Assembly: GCA_020635725.1 (NCBI GenBank)
Contig: JACJZF010000002.1
Location: 62,001-126,000, forward strand
Direction of reading: 5' to 3'
Length of the DNA: 64,000 nt
From: Flavobacteriales bacterium
Lineage (GTDB): Bacteria; Bacteroidota; Bacteroidia; Flavobacteriales_F; PHOS-HE28
Shown here: one piece after another, positions 8,052 through 15,013 of the stretch
Layout of the letters: each line of letters begins with the position of its first letter
How positions within the stretch are numbered: the stretch's first letter is position 1
Translations under genes and position numbers: made by a program
Notes under the pieces: generated by a model
Databases searched by the model: none
Told to the model about the DNA's origin: nothing
Seen by the model: the letters and a program-made list of their open reading frames with translations, nothing else

Positions 8052-9704
8052 CTACCGCGTCCGCAGCTTCGTCACGTCCTTCTTCTCGTACACGTACACG
8101 TGTTCGCCATCGTAGCTCAGGGTGCTGGTGGCCCCTTTGCGCGCATTGAATTGCTTGAAGGAGCAATCGTCCAGGTCGAAGGCGGCGATGTCGCTATTGG
8201 CCGTCTTCATCAGCACCACGTCCTCGTGCTGCGCCTCCATGCCGCTGGCCTTGTACTTGTTGCCTTTCACCAGCGCGCCGGAGCTGCGGGTGTGGGTGCT
8301 CACGCCCTTCTCGCCGATGATGGCCACCATGTCCTTGTAGGGCAGGATGCGGTTGGCCAGGCCCACGCCGTCATCGCCCAAGGGGATCTCGTACACGTCG
8401 GTGCCCGCCTTGTGGTCGATGCAGTAGAGCGCCTTGCCGCTGCACACGTAGAGGCGGTCATCCATGAGCAGGCAGTTGGTGATGCCCTTCTTGAAGCGTT
8501 CGCTGTCCCAGGCCAGGCTGCCATCGGTGGTGTTGAAGGCCTGCACGCCCACGGGCTTCACGTTCTGGTAGTCCACGCGCCACTCCTTGTGGATGACCAC
8601 GCTGCCATCGCTCTGTGTCTCGCGCCAGTAGATGTAGGCCTGGGTCTCCACCATGCCGCCTACTTGCAGCACGATCTTGCCGTCGGCCACCCACATGCCG
8701 GGTATGGCGCGCGCCTCCTTGATCTCCGGGCTGGTCCAAATGAGCTTGCCCGTCTGGCGGTCGTACTTCTTGATGAACTGCTTCTTGCGGTTCTGCATGT
8801 CGAGCACGTACAGGTCGTTGCCATCCACCACGGGATCGGCCACCGCGCCGTACACGCCGAACTTCACCGCGTGCGCCGGTGCTTTGGCCACGCCCTCCGG
8901 GGTATAGTCGAAGGCTGCGGCCCATTGCGTGGCGCCGGTCTTGTAGTCGTACACCTGGATCCCGTTGAGCATCAGGTACACCTTGCCGCCGTCGATCTTC
9001 AGATCGTACACGAAGTCGCGGGTGATCACCTTGCGCTCGGCGCGGCCCACGTAGGTGTTCTCCCATTTGATCGCGCCGGTGTTCAGGTCGATGCGCGCGA
9101 TCTGGTTCTTGAAGCCGCTGAAGAGCGCTGCCAGGCCGGGACCAACGAAGTTCACGCAGGTCATGTCGTCGCCGTCCACGATGTACTTGCCCACGCTGCC
9201 GGTGAAGACCTTGCTGGCCCACTTCTCCTCGCCGGTGCGCGCCATGATGTAGAAGAGGCCGTTCTTGGTGCTGATGCAGAAGGCGTCCTTCTCTTTCAGG
9301 TAGATCACGTTGTCATCGGAGAGGTCCTGGTATTTCTCAGTCGTCCAAAGCGCGTTGCCGCTGTGCAGGTCGATGCAGGCGACCACGTCGGAACCTGCCT
9401 TGCGGTCGAAGAGGAAGACCGTGTTGCTCTCCCAGAAGGGAATCAGCTCGTCGATCTTGCGCAGGCGCGGGGCCATCTCCTTGAAGGCCTTCGTCCACAC
9501 GGTGCTGCCATCCTTGTTGCGGAACACGGTCATCTCCTTGTCGCTGGCGGCGTAGCTCACGTTGTCGTCGCCGGGATTGGGATCTGTTCCCGTGTGCTCG
9601 ATCTTGTGCTCCAGCCGGGTCGTCCAGACTTCGCTCATGTCCTCCTGCGCGGAGAGGCTGAGTGCCGTGCCGAGCAGGGCTGCGGTGATGAATAGGTGCT
9701 TCAT
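8052..9704 (-). CDS. Exported PQQ-like beta-propeller protein
   Basis: The protein has 550 residues and a cleavable signal peptide (MKHLFITAALLGTALSLSAQ). The mature part has repeated blades with the pattern of PQQ-like repeats: a strand ending in a D..TG.. turn, then W (for example DRQTGKLIWTS, DLNTGAIKWEN, NTTDGSLAWDS). Such propellers act as binding scaffolds, and the quinoprotein catalytic residues are not evident. ATG 9704 overlaps the stop of the preceding gene by 4 nt; the frame is open further upstream but that part lacks a signal. It is the last gene of a three-gene operon of exported proteins. Confidence 0.82.
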   Translation of the reverse strand: MKHLFITAALLGTALSLSAQEDMSEVWTTRLEHKIEHTGTDPNPGDDNVSYAASDKEMTVFRNKDGSTVWTKAFKEMAPRLRKIDELIPFWESNTVFLFDRKAGSDVVACIDLHSGNALWTTEKYQDLSDDNVIYLKEKDAFCISTKNGLFYIMARTGEEKWASKVFTGSVGKYIVDGDDMTCVNFVGPGLAALFSGFKNQIARIDLNTGAIKWENTYVGRAERKVITRDFVYDLKIDGGKVYLMLNGIQVYDYKTGATQWAAAFDYTPEGVAKAPAHAVKFGVYGAVADPVVDGNDLYVLDMQNRKKQFIKKYDRQTGKLIWTSPEIKEARAIPGMWVADGKIVLQVGGMVETQAYIYWRETQSDGSVVIHKEWRVDYQNVKPVGVQAFNTTDGSLAWDSERFKKGITNCLLMDDRLYVCSGKALYCIDHKAGTDVYEIPLGDDGVGLANRILPYKDMVAIIGEKGVSTHTRSSGALVKGNKYKASGMEAQHEDVVLMKTANSDIAAFDLDDCSFKQFNARKGATSTLSYDGEHVYVYEKKDVTKLRTR

Positions 9705-10096
9705 GGTTGTGAGGTGTGTGGTTGTGTGTTCGTCTGGTGCCAGGGGAATCGGAGTTCCACGGTGATGCGCTCCTTGTGGTACTTGGCCAGTTTGAAGGGG
9801 AAGCGCCGGTCGAACCACTGGTCCTTCACGACGTTCTTCCACGTGATGGGCAGGTCGCTCTCTACCATGCGCACGCTCTCGCAGCGGCCTTTCTCGTCGA
9901 TCACCATCTCCAGCACGGCCAGGCCTTTCAGTGCTCCATTCGCGCGCTCCTCGGCCCAGAGCCCTTCAGCCAGGTCGCGCGCGATGGTGGCCATCACGCT
10001 GTCGCGCACGGTAGCGGCATCGTGCAACAGGGGCTTCTGCGCGAGCAGCGGCGTGCCGATCAGCAATGCCATGGAGATAAGAGCGGCGCGCATCAT
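9701..10096 (-). CDS. Small exported protein with a TonB-C-terminal-like domain
   Basis: The protein has 131 residues with a signal peptide (MMRAALISMALLIGTPLLAQ). The rest resembles a TonB C-terminal fold: a strand pair around the turn VIDEKGRCESVRMVES, then a helix and final strand KERITVELRFPW. There is no proline-rich linker and no retained membrane anchor, so it is not a classical energy transducer. ATG 10096 shares one base with the TGA of the upstream propeller gene and its own stop overlaps the downstream ATG, so the three genes are translationally linked. The TonB comparison is moderate in strength. Confidence 0.65.
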   Translation of the reverse strand: MMRAALISMALLIGTPLLAQKPLLHDAATVRDSVMATIARDLAEGLWAEERANGALKGLAVLEMVIDEKGRCESVRMVESDLPITWKNVVKDQWFDRRFPFKLAKYHKERITVELRFPWHQTNTQPHTSQP

Positions 10097-11280
10097 CAGG
10101 GTGTTGTCACCAGCCGCAGCCACGCCCCTGAACCAATGGCGATGGTGCGTCCATCGGCGAGGAAGTGATAGGGCAGGTTGCCGTCGTGGTATTCCTTCTC
10201 CTTCATATCCAGCCGCCAGCGCGTGTCCATGTCCAGATCGAGGGTGAATTCACCGGTGGCCATGTCGTACACGTGCAGCTTGCGGCCGTTGATGCTGCCA
10301 TCGGCGCTGGCCAGCGCCAGTCGGTCGCCCTGTGCGTTCGGCTCGATCTGCGGCTCTTTCATCAGGCTCAGGAAGCCGGTGCGGATGGGCTGCAACGAGG
10401 GAAGCTCCACCTGATTCACCACGCCCTGCGGCAGCGCGCTGGCCACACCGTTCAGCTTCGTATGCGCAATCGCGTACACCAGCAACCGGTCACCGGCTTC
10501 CGTGCAGCGCATCGCATAGATGTGGTCGTAGATCTCCGGCACCGTGCCCACGGCCTTGCCTGATCGCGTGTCGTACACCGTGATCATCTGCCTGTACTTC
10601 ATCGCGGGCTTGATCGCCTTCCGGTCGTTGCGCATGCTCGGCACCAGCTCCAGCTGTTCCGCGGTGGGCCGGTGGGCCACGGCGAGCATCGTTCCATCGG
10701 GGCTCAGGGCAAGGCTGTTCCTCGTCTGCGGCACCGCGATGCGGCCGATGACCTTGCCGTCGGGCAGCGAGCGCACCATCACATCCTCTCCTTCCAGGCT
10801 GTAAAGGCGTGTCTCATCCGGCGAGATCACCGCATCGTGCGCCTTGCCGACCTCCACGAGCACGCGGCCGCTGGCGAAGTCCACCACTTCATGCCGCACC
10901 TCCCGATCCTGGTTCGCGCGGAAATCGAGGTAGAATTTCTGGCGCAGCAGCAAGAGGTTCCCCTTCGCGCTCGAGCGCACGTCGGGTCCGGCGTAATACC
11001 CGTGCACATCGATCGTGCGCACCACCTTCCAGCCGATGGTGTCCATCACGTACAACGGATGGTCCTGCGTGGTGCCGATCACCAGCGTGTGCCCGTCCGG
11101 CATCAGCTCCACGCAGCTGGTGATCGCCTGGTTGCCGGTGATCTCCACCTTCCGCGTGCGGTCCTGGTGGGTCTGCACATGGTCCTGCGCCACGGCGGCC
11201 AGGGCAACCAAAGCGCTCAAGGCCAGCAGGAGCGCGCGTTCCAGCGGGGTCGAAGCGGTGTCGAACGTCTGCGTATCCAC
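10096..11280 (-). CDS. Exported WD40/YVTN-like beta-propeller protein
   Basis: The 394-residue protein has a hydrophobic export segment (ERALLLALSALVALAAVAQ). Its repeats have the form SPDGTMLAVAH, SPDETRLYSLEG and EAGDRLLVYAI, each followed by a strand naming a property, as in cytoplasmic-type WD40 or YVTN propellers placed outside the cytoplasm. The start is GTG 11280; no ATG precedes the signal, so the exact start is uncertain. A GACGTTTG box about 20 nt upstream is one base off the -7 consensus. It heads the operon with the TonB-like and PQQ-like genes. Function is unknown; binding or surface display is an inference. Confidence 0.72.
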   Translation of the reverse strand: MDTQTFDTASTPLERALLLALSALVALAAVAQDHVQTHQDRTRKVEITGNQAITSCVELMPDGHTLVIGTTQDHPLYVMDTIGWKVVRTIDVHGYYAGPDVRSSAKGNLLLLRQKFYLDFRANQDREVRHEVVDFASGRVLVEVGKAHDAVISPDETRLYSLEGEDVMVRSLPDGKVIGRIAVPQTRNSLALSPDGTMLAVAHRPTAEQLELVPSMRNDRKAIKPAMKYRQMITVYDTRSGKAVGTVPEIYDHIYAMRCTEAGDRLLVYAIAHTKLNGVASALPQGVVNQVELPSLQPIRTGFLSLMKEPQIEPNAQGDRLALASADGSINGRKLHVYDMATGEFTLDLDMDTRWRLDMKEKEYHDGNLPYHFLADGRTIAIGSGAWLRLVTTP

Positions 11281-11432
11281 GGTTGTGAGAATGGACGCCG
11301 CAAACGTCCCCCGGCCAAAGGGCCTTTGTCATCCGTGGAATACCGTGATCAGCTACGGTGATTCCCGTAGTTGTTAGCCCAGCACCGTTGACGCGGCGCT
11401 GCGCGATCGCCGGCCACGCTTCCGGCCAAGGC

Positions 11433-11440
11433 TACTTTTG
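11433..11440 (+). promoter_or_regulatory. -7 promoter box (TACTTTTG) of the MORN-repeat gene
   Basis: A perfect TAnnTTTG match, 5 nt before the ATG at 11446, in the divergent region between two exported-protein genes. Confidence 0.65.
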
Positions 11441-11445
11441 ACTCG

Positions 11446-13092
11446 ATGAAGAGTCCCCGCTTGCTGCTCCTCTGCTTTGCGCTTCTCCCGGTGCTGCTGC
11501 TCGCTCAAGGCGCTGAGCCATACGTGGATCATTGGGATGCCAAACGCACGGTGAAGAAGAGCGAGGGGCTGATGGTGAACGGGCGCGAATGGGGCGAGTG
11601 GAAGTTCTACGACCGCGAAGGACGCCTCATGGAGCAGAGCGAGTTCAAGTCCGGCGAACGCGATGGGCATGTGCGCATCTACTACGACGGGCAGCAGCTG
11701 CAGCACGATGGCTTCATGCAGCGCGGCGTGCAGGACAGCACCATCACCAGCTATTACCGCAGCGGACAGGTGATGGAGCGCGGCACCTACGACCACGGCG
11801 GTAAGGACGGCCTCTGGGAGTACTTCTACCCCGATGGCACCCTCATGCTCAAGGAGCGCTGGCAGAACGGCATCGCGCTGGTGCTCGAGGCCGCGGCCCC
11901 CGATGGCACGCGCACGCTGGTGGATGGTACGGGCTACGTGGAGACTTATTACCAGAGCGGGTCGGTGAACGAGAAGAACCGGTACACCAAGGGGGTGCGC
12001 GATGGCGAGCAAGTGGCCTACTGGCCCGCGGGCAACGTGAAGCAACAGGGGAATTGCACCGGTGGTCTGCGCCATGGCAGCTGGGAATGGTTCAGCAGCA
12101 CGGGCAGCCCGGAGAAGAAGGCGAGCTACCACGCCGGCAAGCTCAGCGGCCCCTACAGCACCTACCGCGCCGATGGTTCGCTGGATGTGAGTGGGCACTA
12201 CCATGCCGATCAGAAGGATAGCCTCTGGACCTGGTACGCTGCGAACGGCAAGCCGGAGATGACCGGGCCGTTCAAGGAGGATCGGCGCGAGGGCGTTTGG
12301 AAATTCTGGTATCCCAACGGTCAGCTCAGCAGCACCGGAGCCTTCCACGCCGACAAAGAGGAGGGGGATTGGTTGTACTACTACGAAGGAGGGCAGCTCT
12401 GGAAAAAGGGGCGCTTCAAAGAAGGCCTGAAGGACGGCACATGGACCACTCGCTTCGAGAATGGCCAGTTGCTCCAAGAGGGGCCCTACGCCAATGGCAA
12501 GGAAGAGGGCCAATGGCAGAGCTGGTTCGAGAACGGCCAGCTGAAGACCGAAGGCAGCTTCAAGCAGGGGCAGATGGATGGTTTCTGGAAAGGATTCTTC
12601 CCGGACGGTAACCCCGATTACGAGGGCTGGTACAAAGAGGACCTGAAGAACGGCGCATGGAAGCTCTACTTCGAGGAAGTGCCGGGCAAAACGGTCGGCG
12701 GCCGGGTGCGCGAGGAGGGCAGCTATGCCGAAGGGCGCAAGAGTGGCCGTTGGGTGGTGTACGGCGTGGCGGGCACGCCCATCAGCGAAGGCACGTACAT
12801 CAATGGCACGCCCACCGGATCATGGACCTACTTCGACGATAGCGGCGTGAAGATGCGCGAGCAGGAGCTCCTCAACGGCGACCCGCATGGCGTATGCCGC
12901 ATCTACGACCAGCGCGGACGCCTCGTTCAGGAGATGCACTACAAGGAAGGCCGGCTCCACGGGGCTTCCATCACCTACGATCGCAACGGCAAGCCCACCA
13001 GGACCGTGGAATACGAAGAGGGGAAGATCAAGAGCGCCCCGCCTCCGGCGCAGAAACCGCGTGGCGGTGCGGTGCCGGGGGGGCGGAGGTAG
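11446..13092 (+). CDS. Exported YwqK/MORN-repeat protein
   Basis: The protein has 548 residues and a signal peptide (MKSPRLLLLCFALLPVLLLAQ). Nearly all the rest is a tandem array of 20 to 24-residue repeats with the core G.W..Y..NG.L...G.F..G, for example GEWKFYDREGRLMEQSEF and GVWKFWYPNGQLSSTGAF, about 18 in all. This is the MORN-like repeat of the YwqK family, some members of which are called antitoxin components; that label does not fit a long exported repeat protein. It ends in a Pro/Arg/Gly-rich tail. The gene stands alone with its own promoter. The function is unknown; the shape would be a long beta-sheet ribbon. Confidence 0.85.
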   Translation: MKSPRLLLLCFALLPVLLLAQGAEPYVDHWDAKRTVKKSEGLMVNGREWGEWKFYDREGRLMEQSEFKSGERDGHVRIYYDGQQLQHDGFMQRGVQDSTITSYYRSGQVMERGTYDHGGKDGLWEYFYPDGTLMLKERWQNGIALVLEAAAPDGTRTLVDGTGYVETYYQSGSVNEKNRYTKGVRDGEQVAYWPAGNVKQQGNCTGGLRHGSWEWFSSTGSPEKKASYHAGKLSGPYSTYRADGSLDVSGHYHADQKDSLWTWYAANGKPEMTGPFKEDRREGVWKFWYPNGQLSSTGAFHADKEEGDWLYYYEGGQLWKKGRFKEGLKDGTWTTRFENGQLLQEGPYANGKEEGQWQSWFENGQLKTEGSFKQGQMDGFWKGFFPDGNPDYEGWYKEDLKNGAWKLYFEEVPGKTVGGRVREEGSYAEGRKSGRWVVYGVAGTPISEGTYINGTPTGSWTYFDDSGVKMREQELLNGDPHGVCRIYDQRGRLVQEMHYKEGRLHGASITYDRNGKPTRTVEYEEGKIKSAPPPAQKPRGGAVPGGRR

Positions 13093-13172
13093 GCGTCAAT
13101 CTGGTTTCCATCCTATCCTTCCGGCGGCGAGGAGACAAAGGCCCTCCCATTCGTCTATTCACGCCCGAATCG

Positions 13173-13180
13173 TACATTTG
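13173..13180 (+). promoter_or_regulatory. -7 promoter box (TACATTTG) of the rimP-nusA-infB operon
   Basis: A perfect TAnnTTTG match. It lies 9 nt before the ATG of a 13-codon leader frame and 74 nt before rimP. Confidence 0.65.
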
Positions 13181-13189
13181 CGCCGTCAG

Positions 13190-13231
13190 ATGGCGGAAGA
13201 GGAAGAGGGGACCGCCCCTCTTTTTTGTTAG
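13190..13231 (+). CDS. Possible 13-codon leader peptide before rimP
   Basis: ATG 13190 is followed by 12 codons and TAG, encoding MAEEEEGTAPLFC. With the -7 box ending at 13180, the transcript would start at or just before this ATG. The terminator-like hairpin at 13203-13222 lies inside the frame, so a translating ribosome would cover it. Only the arrangement is seen; translation is an inference. Confidence 0.35.
   Translation: MAEEEEGTAPLFC
13203..13227 (+). terminator. Terminator-like hairpin (possible attenuator) in the rimP-nusA-infB leader
   Basis: A perfect 8-bp stem (AAGAGGGG against CCCCTCTT, loop ACCG) is followed at once by TTTTG, the form of an intrinsic terminator. It lies after the operon promoter and before rimP, so it would end the transcript early unless overridden. 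Confidence 0.65.
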
Positions 13232-13254
13232 ATGCCACTGGCGGTCAAGGGAGT

Positions 13255-13719
13255 ATGATCACCGAAGCCATCGTGAAAGAGCTGGTCGAGCGGCACTTGG
13301 AAGGCAGCACGCACTTCCTGGTGGCCGTGGAGCTGCGCCCCGGCAACAAGCTGGTGGTGGAGGTCGATGACGACCGCGCCATCACGCTGAACGAGCTGGC
13401 CGAACTCAACAAAGCCGTTCGCGACGACCTGGGCGAGGAGGCCGATGCCTACGAGATGCAATTCAGCAGCCCGGGCATGGGACGCCCCTTCAAGGTCATG
13501 CGCCAGTACCAGAAGCACATGGGCCGCATCGTGGATGTGACCCTCAACGACGGCCGCAATCTGCACGGGCAGCTCACCGCCCTCAACGGCAGCACGCTCG
13601 GCCTCCGCATCCAGCACCCCAGCAAGGTGAAAGGGCGCCTGCCCAAATTGGATGAGGAGGTCACCACCGTCCCCTTCGCCGATATCAAGAGCACCAAAGC
13701 AACCATTACGTTCAACTAG
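13255..13719 (+). CDS. rimP: Ribosome maturation factor RimP
   Basis: The 154-residue protein has the two RimP domains: the N-terminal alpha/beta domain with VAVELRPGNKLVVEVDDD and SSPGMGRPFK, then an Sm-like barrel (GRIVDVTLNDGRNLHGQL). RimP helps mature the 30S subunit. ATG 13255 is preceded by AAGGGAG; the open frame upstream of it overlaps the leader hairpin. It leads the conserved rimP-nusA-infB operon, with 8 nt to nusA. Confidence 0.94.
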   Translation: MITEAIVKELVERHLEGSTHFLVAVELRPGNKLVVEVDDDRAITLNELAELNKAVRDDLGEEADAYEMQFSSPGMGRPFKVMRQYQKHMGRIVDVTLNDGRNLHGQLTALNGSTLGLRIQHPSKVKGRLPKLDEEVTTVPFADIKSTKATITFN

Positions 13720-13727
13720 ACCGGGCC

Positions 13728-14966
13728 ATGGCCATCGTGAACCTCATCGAGTCCTTCAGCGAGTTCAAGGACATCAAGAACATCGACCGCGTCACCATGA
13801 TGGGGATCATGGAGGACGTCTTCCGTGGCGTTGTGAAGAAGCGCTTCGGAGAGGAAGCCAAGGTGGATATCATCATCAACCCCGACAAGGGCGATCTGGA
13901 GATCTGGCTCAACCGTGTGATCGTGGAGGACGGCTTCAGCGAGGACGACAACCTGGACATCGAGCTGAGCGAGGCCCGCAAGATCGACGAGGACTTCGAG
14001 GTGGGCGAGGAGGTGAGCCAGGAGGTGAAGATCGAGGACTTCGGCCGGCGCAACATCCTTGCCCTGAAGCAGAACTTGCAGGGCCGGATCATGGAGATGG
14101 AGAAGGACCACCTGTACAAGAAGTACGCGGAGCGGGTGGGCGAGATCATCACCGGCGAGGTGTACCAGGTATGGAAGCGCGAGACCCTGATCATCGATGA
14201 TGAGGGCAACGAGCTGGTGATGCCCAAGGATCAGCAGATCAAGAGCGACTTCTTCAAGAAAGGCGACACCGTGCGCGCCGTGGTGTGGAAGGTGGAGATG
14301 ATCAACAACAGCCCCAAGGTGATCCTGAGCCGCACGGCGCCGGAGTTCCTGGCCAAGCTGTTCGAGCAGGAGGTGCCCGAGGTGGCCGATGGGCTCATCA
14401 CCATCAAGCGCATCGTGCGCGAACCCGGCGAACGCGCCAAGGTGGCGGTGGAGAGCTACGACGACCGCATCGATCCGGTGGGCGCCTGCGTGGGCATGAA
14501 AGGCTCGCGCATCCACGGCATCGTTCGCGAGCTGCGCAACGAGAACATCGATGTGATCAACTGGACGGCCAACGAGCAGCTGCTCATCCAGCGCGCGCTG
14601 AGCCCCGCCAAGATCGGCGACATCAAGCTCGATCAGGAGCACAAGCGCGCCGAGGTGTACATGAAGCCCGATCAGGTGGCGCTGGCCATCGGCAAAGGCG
14701 GCCACAACATCAAGCTGGCCGGCCGCCTCACGGGCTTCGACATCGATGTGTACCGCGATACCGATGAGGTGAGCGACGACGTGAGCCTGGATGAATTCGC
14801 TGATGAGATCGATCAGTGGATCATCGACGAACTGAAGAACATCGGGTGCGACACCGCGCGCAGCGTGCTGGACATCTCCGCCGAGGAACTGGTGAAACGC
14901 ACCGACCTTGAGGAGGAGACCATCGCTGAGGTGCTCCGCATCCTGAAGGCCGAATTGGAAGCGTAG
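13728..14966 (+). CDS. nusA: Transcription termination/antitermination factor NusA
   Basis: The protein has 412 residues. The N-terminal RNA polymerase-binding domain (1-130) is followed by an S1 domain (about 135-200) and two KH domains with VGMKGSRI and IGKGGHNIKLA. A short C-terminal helical region (HhH-like, DTARSVLDISAEELVKRTDLE) follows. NusA modulates pausing, termination and antitermination. It is second in the operon, downstream of a terminator-like leader, so NusA could act on its own operon; that is inference. Confidence 0.95.
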   Translation: MAIVNLIESFSEFKDIKNIDRVTMMGIMEDVFRGVVKKRFGEEAKVDIIINPDKGDLEIWLNRVIVEDGFSEDDNLDIELSEARKIDEDFEVGEEVSQEVKIEDFGRRNILALKQNLQGRIMEMEKDHLYKKYAERVGEIITGEVYQVWKRETLIIDDEGNELVMPKDQQIKSDFFKKGDTVRAVVWKVEMINNSPKVILSRTAPEFLAKLFEQEVPEVADGLITIKRIVREPGERAKVAVESYDDRIDPVGACVGMKGSRIHGIVRELRNENIDVINWTANEQLLIQRALSPAKIGDIKLDQEHKRAEVYMKPDQVALAIGKGGHNIKLAGRLTGFDIDVYRDTDEVSDDVSLDEFADEIDQWIIDELKNIGCDTARSVLDISAEELVKRTDLEEETIAEVLRILKAELEA

Positions 14967-15013
14967 GAACAGAAGGGCATACGGGTAAGCATCAGCAGCA
15001 GACCAATCAACGC

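Noticed and set aside
11300..11345. CAAAGGGCCTTTG palindrome as a terminator between divergent genes
   Set aside because: Both flanking genes start here, so no transcript ends in this gap, and there is no T-run. The short palindrome is probably chance.
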